DNA of 64,000 bases from positions 4,030,001 to 4,094,000 of the forward strand of contig NZ_CP186334.1 in assembly GCF_049347105.1 (NCBI RefSeq). The letters run 5' to 3'. Numbering within the stretch: position 1 is the first letter of the stretch; every line of letters begins with the position of its first letter. Both the position numbers and the translations under genes were made by a program. Source of the stretch: Gaoshiqia hydrogeniformans. Its GTDB lineage: Bacteria; Bacteroidota; Bacteroidia; Bacteroidales; Prolixibacteraceae. The notes beneath the pieces were generated by a model. That model ran no database searches, was not told the DNA's origin, and worked only from the letters and a program-made list of their open reading frames with translations. This document shows positions 1 through 7,609 of this stretch, in pieces.

Positions 1-1089
1 TGGATGGAACAGAATTTTGGGCGTCTGATTACCTATCATCTCATTGAAACGTATTATTGGCCTGTCGCTTTTGGTCCCTTTTTTGGTAATTACTAAAATA
101 ACTCCGTTTGCCGAACGCGAACCGTAAATGGCGGCGCTGGCGTCTTTCAGTACCGAAACAGTTTCGATATCGTTAGGATTCAGGTTATTCAATGTCCCTG
201 TATCGGAAATCAACCCGTCAATAACAATGAGAGGATCACTACCAGCCATCGAGCTGACACCGCGAACATTGATGTTCATCGTATTGTCGTTCGGGTTCAT
301 ATTCCTTTGCTGAATAATCAGGTTTGGACTTGCTCCCTGAAGAGCCTGCATGGCATTGCTCACAGGTCTGTTTTTAAAAACTTCAGAACCTACTTGGTCA
401 ATAGCACCCATAACGCTTTTGCGCTGGCGAGTACCATAACCGATCACCACAACCTGCTCAATATCGACTGTTTCTTCAACTAATACAATATTAATATTAG
501 ATTCTCCGGCAACCCTTATTGCCTGTCCCTTCATCCCTACAAACGAAAAGACCAGGATAGCGTCAACCGGAAGGTTGGAAAGCAGGTAGTTTCCGTCGAA
601 GTCGGTAATCGTTCCGGTAGTCGTTCCCTTTACCATCACGCTGACCCCCGGAAGCGGGGCGCCGGATGAATCGGTGACCTTCCCCCGGATATCGGCCTTT
701 TGCTGGTTCATCTGGTTCAGTTTGCCGGCGTTAACCTCAATCAGAATATTCCGGTCAACAATTTTGTAACTGATATTTTTCCCCTTAAACAGTTCATCCA
801 GAATTTCAGTAACACTTTTATTCTCGATATCCACGCTTACCAATTGGGAATCATCAAAAAGATCGCGGTTATAAAAGAAATAATAATCCGATTGTTCTTC
901 AATGGAATTAAAAACATCCGCAATTTTGGAATTCTTCATTTTCAGCGTCAGTTTCGAATTTTGCGCATAAACGCTTGCGGTAACTGATACTGAGGCCAAT
1001 AAAATCAGCAATACACATAACCTCATCATAAGCCATAGTTTTTTTAGCCAGAGAACATGAGTTCTCCCTCGTTCAAGTTTTTTTTTCAT
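1..1089 (-). CDS. SusC-like TonB-dependent receptor, locus A (partial, N-terminal 363 codons)
   Basis: Outer-membrane TonB-dependent transporter of the SusC/RagA family, cut off by the left edge of the window. The reading frame starts at ATG 1089 on the minus strand and is open to base 1. In order it shows an unusually long presequence (hydrophobic core about residues 22-40, ending YAQ at 41-43), an STN/secretin short domain (about 46-118), a carboxypeptidase-regulatory-like beta domain (about 132-205, with PLPGVSVMVKGT) and the start of the plug (VVIGYGT at about 214-220, then LKDASAA and NGVILV). The STN domain is typical of receptors that signal through FecR, and a FecR gene and an ECF sigma gene lie directly upstream on the same strand. 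Substrate unknown. The family call is very secure; the SusD partner would lie outside the window. Confidence 0.95.
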   Translation of the reverse strand, partial: MKKKLERGRTHVLWLKKLWLMMRLCVLLILLASVSVTASVYAQNSKLTLKMKNSKIADVFNSIEEQSDYYFFYNRDLFDDSQLVSVDIENKSVTEILDELFKGKNISYKIVDRNILIEVNAGKLNQMNQQKADIRGKVTDSSGAPLPGVSVMVKGTTTGTITDFDGNYLLSNLPVDAILVFSFVGMKGQAIRVAGESNINIVLVEETVDIEQVVVIGYGTRQRKSVMGAIDQVGSEVFKNRPVSNAMQALQGASPNLIIQQRNMNPNDNTMNINVRGVSSMAGSDPLIVIDGLISDTGTLNNLNPNDIETVSVLKDASAAIYGSRSANGVILVITKKGTKSDRPIIRFNEMIGNQTPKILFHP

Positions 1090-1121
1090 AAATTTGAATG
1101 TTGAATTAATAAAATTGATTA

Positions 1122-1135
1122 CGCTATTCGTAGCG
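1122..1135 (-). promoter_or_regulatory. Second stem-loop of the fecR-susC leader, locus A
   Basis: Perfect 5-bp stem CGCTA/TAGCG closing a four-base loop. It ends 32 nt before the susC start at 1089 and lies 10 nt after the first stem-loop. Loci B and C have an equivalent element at nearly the same place. Confidence 0.5.
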
Positions 1136-1145
1136 GTTCATTTTT

Positions 1146-1177
1146 GAAGGGGGAATGCTTCGACCTATTCCCTCTTC
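1146..1177 (-). promoter_or_regulatory. First stem-loop of the fecR-susC leader, locus A
   Basis: Eleven-base arms (1167-1177 and 1146-1156) pair on the minus-strand transcript with one A.C mismatch, around a 10-nt loop. No U-tract follows (the next bases are AAAAATG), so it is not a standard intrinsic terminator. The 3' edge is 56 nt before the susC start. Confidence 0.55.
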
Positions 1178-1225
1178 TTTTTTAAGCCACGTTTCGTTCT
1201 TTATTCCATATGAATTAGGTTTTGA

Positions 1226-2236
1226 TTAATTTCTTTTTAGCCATACTTCTTTATTCGCGATATAATAATTGACCTGGGCTGTTACTTTAATTTTCTCAAG
1301 GGCCTCAATCAGGTTGTTGCTGTAACTAAACATCCCCCTGAAGCGGTAAGCGGCCATATCCGGGTCTTCAAAGCGGAACCGGACCCCATAAATCCGTTCA
1401 AGCTCATTAGCCAAATCAAGTAAAGTTGCATCTTTGAATATGATCTCGCCATTTCGCCACGATGAGAAAAGCTCGGTATCCACTTGCTGTACCAATACCT
1501 TGCCCCGTGCTTTTTCATAGATAAGCCGCTCGCCCGGCGACATTTTCACCAATGCTTGTCCTTGCCGTTTTAAATCCAGTTCAATACTTCCCTCACTTAA
1601 AACCGTTTCGAAAGATTGGGAATCGGGATGAGCTTTTACGTTGAATGACGTGCCGGTAACTTTTACATCAGCGAATTGAGTACGTACAAAAAATGTTCGC
1701 TGCCGATCTTTGGAAACCTCGAAATAAGCTTCGCCTTCCAGGCTAACTTCACGCGTACCGGAAACAAAGCCGGCAGCATCGTAAGTCATAGTCGATCCTG
1801 AGTTAATCCAGACTTCCGTGCCATCCGGAAGCCTGCATTTGGCAATATGCCCCAACGGGGCGGTAATCCCGGTGATTGTTGACAGGACTTGCTTATGCTC
1901 CTGCCCCTGTTTCATAAAAAGAAGGCTTATCGCCAGGGCGATGGGGAAGGCCAGAATGGCAGCAATTTTATAAATGCTTAGCAGGCGTTTGTTATGCCTG
2001 ATTTGCCGGAATAGGTTCTGATTGATTTCAGCCTGGGTTTTGAGTTTATCCTGCTGAATATCAGCATTGGAAATCCAGTTTTCAGCATGCTGCCAAATTT
2101 TTTGGCTTTGCCGATAAGCATCTGAATGGTGTAACGACTCCGTTTTCAACTCGTTAAGTTCGGCGATTTCGCCGGGAGTTGCATTTCCGGAAAGGGCTTT
2201 TGCAATTAATCTATCGATATGGTTGTCTTCGTTCAT
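1226..2236 (-). CDS. FecR family anti-sigma regulator, locus A
   Basis: Inner-membrane anti-sigma/sigma-regulator protein of the FecR family, 336 aa, a usual length for Bacteroidota. The cytoplasmic N-terminal part (about 1-82) would bind the sigma factor encoded just upstream. One transmembrane segment follows (about 85-106), then the periplasmic FecR beta domain (about 120-220, with LPDGTEVWINSGS, EGEAYFEV and VTGTSFNV), then a C-terminal DUF4974-type domain (about 265-330), expected to contact the receptor's STN domain. It lies 60 bp downstream of the sigma gene and 136 bp upstream of susC. The trio is one cell-surface signalling unit. Confidence 0.95.
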   Translation of the reverse strand: MNEDNHIDRLIAKALSGNATPGEIAELNELKTESLHHSDAYRQSQKIWQHAENWISNADIQQDKLKTQAEINQNLFRQIRHNKRLLSIYKIAAILAFPIALAISLLFMKQGQEHKQVLSTITGITAPLGHIAKCRLPDGTEVWINSGSTMTYDAAGFVSGTREVSLEGEAYFEVSKDRQRTFFVRTQFADVKVTGTSFNVKAHPDSQSFETVLSEGSIELDLKRQGQALVKMSPGERLIYEKARGKVLVQQVDTELFSSWRNGEIIFKDATLLDLANELERIYGVRFRFEDPDMAAYRFRGMFSYSNNLIEALEKIKVTAQVNYYIANKEVWLKRN

Positions 2237-2296
2237 GTCGCCGTGGGTTAAATTACCCCGTAGACGAAATACGACCTGCTTACCCTGTAAAAGAAC

Positions 2297-2875
2297 CTAC
2301 TTTTTTTTTGAAAAAATGCAAAGAAGAAGTTTAACCAACTGAATGTCTGACAGTTTTTCACGCATTTTTTTTAATGCAATCCCCATTTGCATTTCAACGG
2401 TCTTAACCGAGATGTTTAGTTTCGCTGCAACCTGACTGTACTTTAATCCTTCGAACCGGCATAATACAAACACTTCCCGGCATTTTTCGGGCAATTCATT
2501 AATCGATTTGTTGATCCGGTCGTTTAGTTCAGCCTCTTCAAGGGCATCCTGAAAAGGTGATTCCAACTGCTGATCGCCAACCAAGGATAATTTTACATGT
2601 TTACTGGCCGAACGCAAATAATCAATCGACCGGTTTTTAACGGCGGTGTAGAGATATGATTTTACGGAATACTTTAAAGCAAGATGCCCACGTTTGGTCC
2701 AAAGGTCTACAAACACTTCCTGCACCAGCGACCGGGCCTGATCCATGTCTTCCAAATATTTATTCGCAAAAAAACAAAGAGAAGAATAGTACATGTCAAA
2801 CAGCCTGCTGAAATTTTCTTCATTCCAGTCAAACGTACCAGCTTCAGTGTTCAAATCAGGTATCGAATTCTTCAA
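2297..2875 (-). CDS. RNA polymerase ECF sigma factor (sigma-70 family), locus A
   Basis: ECF-type sigma factor of 192 aa. Region 2 spans about residues 22-90 (FANKYLEDMDQARSLVQEVF, then DLWTKR). Region 4 spans about 125-180 (LPEKCREVF, LKYSQVAAKLNISVKTVE). The start is TTG at 2875, because no in-frame ATG lies early enough to keep region 2 whole; TTG starts recur in this window. It is predicted to transcribe its own fecR-susC set when released by FecR. Downstream are fecR and susC on the same strand. Confidence 0.93.
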   Translation of the reverse strand: MKNSIPDLNTEAGTFDWNEENFSRLFDMYYSSLCFFANKYLEDMDQARSLVQEVFVDLWTKRGHLALKYSVKSYLYTAVKNRSIDYLRSASKHVKLSLVGDQQLESPFQDALEEAELNDRINKSINELPEKCREVFVLCRFEGLKYSQVAAKLNISVKTVEMQMGIALKKMREKLSDIQLVKLLLCIFSKKK

Positions 2876-3381
2876 TTTCGGGTTTATTTAGGTTGGCCTA
2901 AAATTATTAAAATTGAAGGAAATAAAAGGCAAGGATTCTTTCTCATTTCAAGATCTGTTTTAAATCTGCCAAATGAGCTTCGTTTGAGCTTTTATACAAG
3001 ATTTACGGTAACCCGGAAATCCGATATTAAAAGAGTGTTCAGAGAACGTCAAATGATTTGAAAAAACCAGAGGCTATTTTTATTTTACTTACAATAATTT
3101 CCAGGTAATCAATAATTATTTGTTCAGAATTATTGTAACTTTCTGGCACCAAACAATAACCAAACAATGAAAACGACACCTGAACGCCCTTCAACATAAA
3201 CAGCACAACGATTTTTGGGATGTTAAGAGATAGCAACAAAGATACAGGGGATGGTGTGGCTGTCTTCCTCTGTTGGGGACATAAGATAATAAAGATAAAT
3301 ATTATCTCTCCCGGATATTGAAATATAAGATATTTGGGTGGACATATAAGTAAAATGGCATCTATAAAAAAGAGACACCGC
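2876..3381. other. Divergent intergenic region with operator-like repeats
   Basis: 506 bp between the locus A sigma gene and the gene at 3382, with no credible coding sequence. It is AT-rich and has ordered repeats. CAATAATT occurs at 3092-3099 and 3110-3117 and inverted (AATTATTG) at 3128-3135, with starts exactly 18 bp apart. ACCAAACAAT is repeated directly at 3148-3157 and 3159-3168. A perfect 8-bp inverted repeat AGATAATA/TATTATCT lies at 3284-3291 and 3300-3307. The region presumably carries promoters for both flanking genes. Confidence 0.5.
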
Positions 3382-3921
3382 ATGTATAAAATAACACTTG
3401 ACAAGGATGATTTTTTGAGATATCAGCTTTATACTGCTTCAAAATCAAAACGGATTAAAAACAAACGGATTCGTACATGGATTTTGTTGACGATAAGCTT
3501 TCTTGTGCTTGGATTAACTTTAAGACAAAGCGACGATAGATTTTTATCATATTACTTTATTGGATTTTCAATCATTACACTGATTTTTTATCCTTTATAT
3601 CAGCGTAAACAGTACAAAAAGCATTATGAGAAGCATATACAGGAGAATTATCAAAATAGGATTGGAATTGAAAGCGAGCTTGGATTTGAAGATGGTTATA
3701 TTGTAAGTAAAGCAGATAATCAAGAGGGCAAAATAAAGATTACCGAGATACAGGAAATTAACGAGATTGCTGATAATCTTTTCATTAAAATTAAAACCGG
3801 AGAGAGTGTAATTATCCCTTCAAGATTGGGGGAGTTTTCTAAACTAAAGGAAGAACTGGCCGATCTGATTTCATCGTTAGATATTTCATGGAATAATCAA
3901 CCTGGCTGGAAATGGAAATAA
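3382..3921 (+). CDS. Membrane protein resembling the YcxB family
   Basis: Small predicted inner-membrane protein of 179 aa from ATG 3382; an in-frame ATG at 3334 would add 16 residues. It has a short polar N-terminus, two adjacent transmembrane segments (about 32-50 and 56-74, ending FYPLYQRKQYKK) and a soluble domain in which IGIESELGFEDGYIVSK, ITEIQEINEI and SVIIPSRL match the YcxB-like C-terminal pattern. Family function is not established. It stands alone, with the divergent locus A sigma gene upstream and a channel gene downstream. Codon use is more A/T-rich than in the housekeeping genes. Confidence 0.6.
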   Translation: MYKITLDKDDFLRYQLYTASKSKRIKNKRIRTWILLTISFLVLGLTLRQSDDRFLSYYFIGFSIITLIFYPLYQRKQYKKHYEKHIQENYQNRIGIESELGFEDGYIVSKADNQEGKIKITEIQEINEIADNLFIKIKTGESVIIPSRLGEFSKLKEELADLISSLDISWNNQPGWKWK

Positions 3922-4001
3922 CAAAAATTCCCTGCTGCCCTTGCTGGTGCGTTTTTTAAAAGCACTAAAGAATTGAACCGGAAATTTCTCAGAAATTCGT
4001 T

Positions 4002-4391
4002 ATGGCTGTTTCAGAAAAAAATATCGTCTTGGTTATTAAAGAGAAAAAATCGGAACTGGCCGTCACCGCATTTGTTGCATTCGTCGTCCTGCTGATGGCT
4101 TCTTTTATCATGTATTACCTGGAAGCAGAAGATCAACCGGATGCTTTCCCGAATATATTAGCCGCTTTCTGGTGGGCAATAGCCACATTAACCACCGTGG
4201 GATATGGAGATGTGTACCCGGTTACGGCAATGGGAAAGCTACTAAGCGGATTAATTGCCGTTATGGGCATCGGATTGGTTGCCTTACCCACCGGGTTGAT
4301 TAGCGCAGGCTTTATGAACAAAATTGAGCGTAAGAAATCCGGGCAAATCTGCCCCCATTGCGGCAAAAAGATCGATGAGCATGAGAAATAA
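4002..4391 (+). CDS. Short potassium channel (S5-pore-S6 only) with C-terminal zinc-ribbon motif
   Basis: Ion-channel protein of 129 aa with two transmembrane helices (about 20-40 and 79-104) flanking a pore loop with the K+ selectivity signature TVGYGD at 65-70. The C-terminus carries CPHC, half of a zinc-ribbon-like motif. The sequence aligns from memory with the C-terminal half of six-transmembrane Bacteroidota ion transporters, starting around the S4-S5 linker (VIKEKKSEL). It may therefore be a truncated descendant without the voltage sensor, or a true two-helix channel. The frame upstream of the ATG stays open for only 11 codons to a stop at 3966-3968, so no N-terminal half is attached. 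Confidence 0.75.
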   Translation: MAVSEKNIVLVIKEKKSELAVTAFVAFVVLLMASFIMYYLEAEDQPDAFPNILAAFWWAIATLTTVGYGDVYPVTAMGKLLSGLIAVMGIGLVALPTGLISAGFMNKIERKKSGQICPHCGKKIDEHEK

Positions 4392-4752
4392 AATCAACCA
4401 TTCAACGAACCACAATTCAAAAATAAAAAGTTGAAAATCCGTGAAATCGGAATTACTTTGAGTGACCTGACAGACGCGTTGGCTATTCACCATTAGATAC
4501 TAAGAGGACATTTATCCTTATGGAATCAGAACAAGAGATTCACCCCGCCGTGAAAATTAAACTTCTGCCTTCTGACCACTGACCACTGTTCACCGATTAC
4601 TGCTGACTTGCCAATAAATGCCATCTTTCCATGACTATAAGTTATTCTTTGGACATGACCGGTTCTGATTTTTAGTCCAATTATATTACATTTGGGACTG
4701 AATTAACCTAAAGTAACGAATGGCATTGTAGTGCCTGTAATTTATTAACATC
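4392..4752. other. Intergenic region with low-complexity repeat and a promoter
   Basis: 361 bp with no supported gene. It holds a stretch of short tandem words (GACCACTGACCACTG, then CACCGATTACTG) at about 4572-4610, which resembles intergenic stretches at about 20157-20240 and 29175-29202. A candidate promoter for the DUF1080 gene lies at 4664-4694. Confidence 0.45.
4664..4694 (+). promoter_or_regulatory. Candidate Bacteroidota sigma-ABfr-type promoter for the DUF1080 gene
   Basis: The -7 element TACATTTG (4687-4694) matches the consensus TAnnTTTG. TCTG at 4664-4667 is a one-mismatch -33 element with a 19-nt spacer. It would give a leader of roughly 50 nt before ATG 4753. Confidence 0.45.
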
Positions 4753-5487
4753 ATGAAACAAAATCAATTATTGATCTTTTTGGCTGTAAGTGTATTCTGT
4801 TCATTTACGGCATTTTCGCAACCGGTAAACAAATTATCCAAAAAGGAGAAAAAGAACGGTTGGGTGTTGTTGTTCAACGGGAAAAATTTTGACGGCTGGC
4901 GCCAGTGCAACGGGGCCGAAATGCCTGCTAACTGGCTGATTGAAGACGATGCCATGAAAGTTTTCACCGGCGAAGGCAAAAATCCGGGACAAGGCGCAAA
5001 CGGCGACATTCTTTTTGGCAATAAAAAGTTTAAGAACTTTGAACTCTCCATTGACTGGAAGGCTGGTAAGATGGCCAATTCGGGAATCTTTTACAATGTT
5101 CGCGAAGTTCCGGGGAAACCAATTTATTACGCGGCGCCCGAGGTTCAGGTGCTTGATAATGTGGATGCGACGGATAACAAAATTGCCAGCCACCTGGCCG
5201 GTTCTCTTTACGACATGATTGCCGCCGATCCGAAAACGGTCCATCCGGCCGGCTCGTGGAACACCATTGTGATTACCGTGAAAGACGGTTCTGTGGTCCA
5301 TCGGCAAAACGGGACAGAGGTTGTTTCTTACACCTTGTGGACGAAGGAATGGGATGAACTGGTAGAAAACAGTAAGTTTAAAAACTTTCCGGGCTTCACC
5401 GAAGGGATTTCCAAAGAAGGATATATTGGTTTGCAGGACCACGGTTATACCGTTTGGTTCAGGAATATTAAAATCCGCGAACTATAA
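4753..5487 (+). CDS. DUF1080 (3-keto-disaccharide hydrolase domain) secreted protein
   Basis: Exported protein of 244 aa with a signal peptide (about 1-22, ending AFSQ) followed by one DUF1080 domain of concanavalin-like fold. Visible family landmarks are WVLLFNGKNFDGWR (about 37-50), the GDILFGNKKFKNFELSIDWK block, NSGIFYNVRE, PEVQVLDN, and the closing GYIGLQDHGYTVWFRNIKIREL, trimmed here to the family pattern GLQDHG..VWFRNIKI. Some family members act on 3-keto-glycosides; catalysis by this protein is not shown by the sequence. It is monocistronic, with its own promoter and a strong terminator at 5503-5547. Confidence 0.88.
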   Translation: MKQNQLLIFLAVSVFCSFTAFSQPVNKLSKKEKKNGWVLLFNGKNFDGWRQCNGAEMPANWLIEDDAMKVFTGEGKNPGQGANGDILFGNKKFKNFELSIDWKAGKMANSGIFYNVREVPGKPIYYAAPEVQVLDNVDATDNKIASHLAGSLYDMIAADPKTVHPAGSWNTIVITVKDGSVVHRQNGTEVVSYTLWTKEWDELVENSKFKNFPGFTEGISKEGYIGLQDHGYTVWFRNIKIREL

Positions 5488-5502
5488 GGCATTGTCCTCT
5501 TT

Positions 5503-5547
5503 AAAAAGATACAGGTGGGTTACCGGGGTAGCTCACCTGTATCTTTT
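5503..5547. terminator. Bidirectional intrinsic terminator
   Basis: Perfect 14-bp stem (arms 5504-5517 and 5534-5547, AAAAGATACAGGTG and its complement) with a 16-nt loop. It is flanked by A's on one side and T's on the other, so it can serve the plus-strand DUF1080 gene and the convergent minus-strand aminotransferase gene. Confidence 0.85.
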
Positions 5548-5582
5548 GCAGAAGCGGAGCAGGGATCCTGTCCGGCAGTCGC

Positions 5583-6746
5583 TTATAAATCACCAATGAT
5601 GATGGAGGGTATTTTTAGCAGGATGTTGGTTGCCTGCTCGAGGCGGGCATTGTCTTTTGCAAAGCACAGCCGGAGGTAGCGTCCCCTGGTTTTTTCGTGA
5701 TAAAAGGCTGAAACCGGCATGGTGGCAATGCCAAAATCACGGGCCAGCCGTTCTGCAAAAACAGTATCGGGCTCGTCCGACAACCTGGAATAGTCAATCA
5801 GTTGGAAGTATCCGCCCTGCGCGGGTTGAATGTTGTACAGGCTGTTTTCGAGCAGGCGGATAAAATAGTTCCGTTTTCCCTGGTAGTACTCTGCCAACTC
5901 TTCCGACGGATAATTCCGCGGCAAATAGTCGGCTAAAGCATACTGAAACGGGGTATTGACGTTATAGACCTGGAACTGCTGCATTTTACGGAATTCTGCC
6001 ATCAGTTTTTCCGGGGCCAGGCAGTATGAAATGGTCCATCCGTTGATGTTGTATACGGGGCCCAGCGACGATACGATGAAGCTGCGTTCAATGAGTTTCC
6101 GGTAACGGGCCACACTGTGGTGCACCTGGTGGTCGAACACGATCGATTCAAAAACCTCGTCGCTCAGGATGGTGATGTTTGTGCCGTTGGTGAGTCGCTG
6201 CAATTGCAACATGTCTTCTTCCGACATCACGCTTCCGGTTGGATTATGGGGCGAATTGATGATGATCATCCGGGTTTTGCTGGTAATCATTTTCCGGAGT
6301 TCTTCCCAATCAATTTTAAAACCGGGCGATTTTAGCTGAACATAGACCGGCTTTCCTCCGTTCAGGATAATTGAAGGAACATACGATTCGAAAGCCGGCT
6401 CAAAAACGATGACTTCATCTTCTTCTTTTACGACGGCGCTGATCGCCGTGTGTATGGCCTGAATGGCGCCCGCTGTTATGGTGACTTCAGTTTGCGGATT
6501 ATACTCGTAGCCGTAGCTGCGGGCAACACGGGCCGAAATTTCTTTACGCAACTTGTAAATCCCTTCCAGCGGGGCAAAGTTATTGTAGCCTGATTTCAGG
6601 TAACTGACAGCCAGGTCAACTAACTCATCGGGACAGGGAAAATCAGTTTTTCCGATTGCCAGATCAAGTGCGCCCGTTTCTTCAATGAGGCTGCTGACAG
6701 AAGAAAAGATGCTGCGCGTTGTATTAGGAAGTTTTGATTGAACCAT
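5583..6746 (-). CDS. Fold-type I aminotransferase homologue lacking the PLP-binding lysine
   Basis: 387-aa protein of the class I/II aminotransferase family, closest in pattern to methionine/kynurenine-type enzymes. Family landmarks are AIGKTDFPCPD (30-40), TAGAIQAI, NSPHNPTG (164-171), SDEVFE (195-200), QQFQVYNVNTPFQYALADYL and a C-terminal RLCFAKDN. In the active family the Schiff-base lysine lies in SFGKTYxxTGWK. Here that segment reads SLGPVYNINGWT, with Pro at residue 230 (codon CCC, 6057-6059) in place of Lys. The usual Tyr of SDEVYE is Phe 199. Asn168, Asp196 and the C-terminal Arg remain. The frame is intact and well conserved elsewhere, so it looks like a selected pseudoenzyme or altered enzyme rather than decay. 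A normal aminotransferase role is doubtful. Confidence 0.85.
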   Translation of the reverse strand: MVQSKLPNTTRSIFSSVSSLIEETGALDLAIGKTDFPCPDELVDLAVSYLKSGYNNFAPLEGIYKLRKEISARVARSYGYEYNPQTEVTITAGAIQAIHTAISAVVKEEDEVIVFEPAFESYVPSIILNGGKPVYVQLKSPGFKIDWEELRKMITSKTRMIIINSPHNPTGSVMSEEDMLQLQRLTNGTNITILSDEVFESIVFDHQVHHSVARYRKLIERSFIVSSLGPVYNINGWTISYCLAPEKLMAEFRKMQQFQVYNVNTPFQYALADYLPRNYPSEELAEYYQGKRNYFIRLLENSLYNIQPAQGGYFQLIDYSRLSDEPDTVFAERLARDFGIATMPVSAFYHEKTRGRYLRLCFAKDNARLEQATNILLKIPSIIIGDL

Positions 6747-6801
6747 ATTAAAAAATCAGACGGCATATTTAACTAAAAACGCCGGGTTGTATTTGAATTT
6801 T

Positions 6802-6809
6802 CAAATTTA
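6802..6809 (-). promoter_or_regulatory. Candidate -7 promoter element for the aminotransferase homologue
   Basis: Minus-strand TAAATTTG fits TAnnTTTG and lies 55 nt upstream of the start at 6746. No good -33 element was seen. Confidence 0.3.
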
Positions 6810-6830
6810 CGCAAAAATTAGACTTGGCGA

Positions 6831-7556
6831 CTATTTTAAAACTTCTTTTAAAACAGCCAAAGATTTTATTTCTCCCGACAAATCCATATGGATCCGGTAA
6901 TATTCCAGTAAGCCCGACAATAGTTCTGTCCGGTGATGGTTCAGCAACGGAAGTTTTTCCAGTTCAGTCAATTCGAAATGAGCTAGTTCAGCAAACTTCC
7001 GGCTTGTTTCAGCTCCCAGAAAATGGTTGTGAACCGGTTCTTCCTGCCTGAATGAAGCTGACACCAGATCGAAAAAGCGAAAATCGGGACGCGTTGGCAT
7101 TTGCGGGGCTACGCCCAGATAGCGGGTCAGGCGAAACAGAAAAGCGACCAGGAAATTCGGAATGCCTTCATCCTGTAAATCGAGCAGCCGGGCCGCATGA
7201 AACACAAAATCGAACAGTTCGGGGTTGGCTTCTTCTTCCTTCAGGCACTTCATCAGAATTTCGGCGATAAAAATGGCCTGCGAGCTTTTGATGATGTTGA
7301 AGGGAAGATGATCGAACGGTACGGCTATACGCGCATTTTTCAGCCGCTGGATGTTCCGTCCGGCCTTGTGGTAAACCTCCAGGTCGAGCAGGAACAAGGG
7401 CTGGAAGAGGTTAATCTTCAGATCAGACTTTTTCGACCTTAGCCCGTTGACGATGTAGGATTGCTGGCCGAATTTTTCGGTGTAAATCCGGGCTATAATG
7501 CTTGAGTCGGAATAGCGGATATAATGCAGGAATATGCCTTTTGTTTTCTCGAGCAC
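6831..7556 (-). CDS. recO: DNA repair protein RecO
   Basis: RecO homologue of 241 aa, which with RecF and RecR loads RecA on gapped DNA. The N-terminal OB-fold (about 1-80) begins LEKTKGIFLHYIRYSDSS, and GLRSKKSD (about 38-45) is the basic loop typical of the family. The helical C-terminal part contains the FDFVF, FLVAFLFRLTRYLG and PDFRFFDL segments. The cysteine cluster of zinc-containing RecO proteins is absent. The start is GTG at 7556. It lies 53 bp downstream of rdgB on the same strand. Confidence 0.93.
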   Translation of the reverse strand: MLEKTKGIFLHYIRYSDSSIIARIYTEKFGQQSYIVNGLRSKKSDLKINLFQPLFLLDLEVYHKAGRNIQRLKNARIAVPFDHLPFNIIKSSQAIFIAEILMKCLKEEEANPELFDFVFHAARLLDLQDEGIPNFLVAFLFRLTRYLGVAPQMPTRPDFRFFDLVSASFRQEEPVHNHFLGAETSRKFAELAHFELTELEKLPLLNHHRTELLSGLLEYYRIHMDLSGEIKSLAVLKEVLK

Positions 7557-7609
7557 GTTGTTTTTGTTTGCTGGTGTTAAAAGGTATGTAACTTAGTCCC
7601 TGTTATTTA

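Noticed and set aside
3039..3404. Minus-strand open frame of 121 codons in the gap before the YcxB-like gene
   Set aside because: It overlaps operator-like repeats and the start of the plus-strand gene. It has no recognisable domain and an irregular composition.
4834..5442. Minus-strand open frame of 202 codons
   Set aside because: Antisense shadow of the DUF1080 gene; no independent promoter or family motif.
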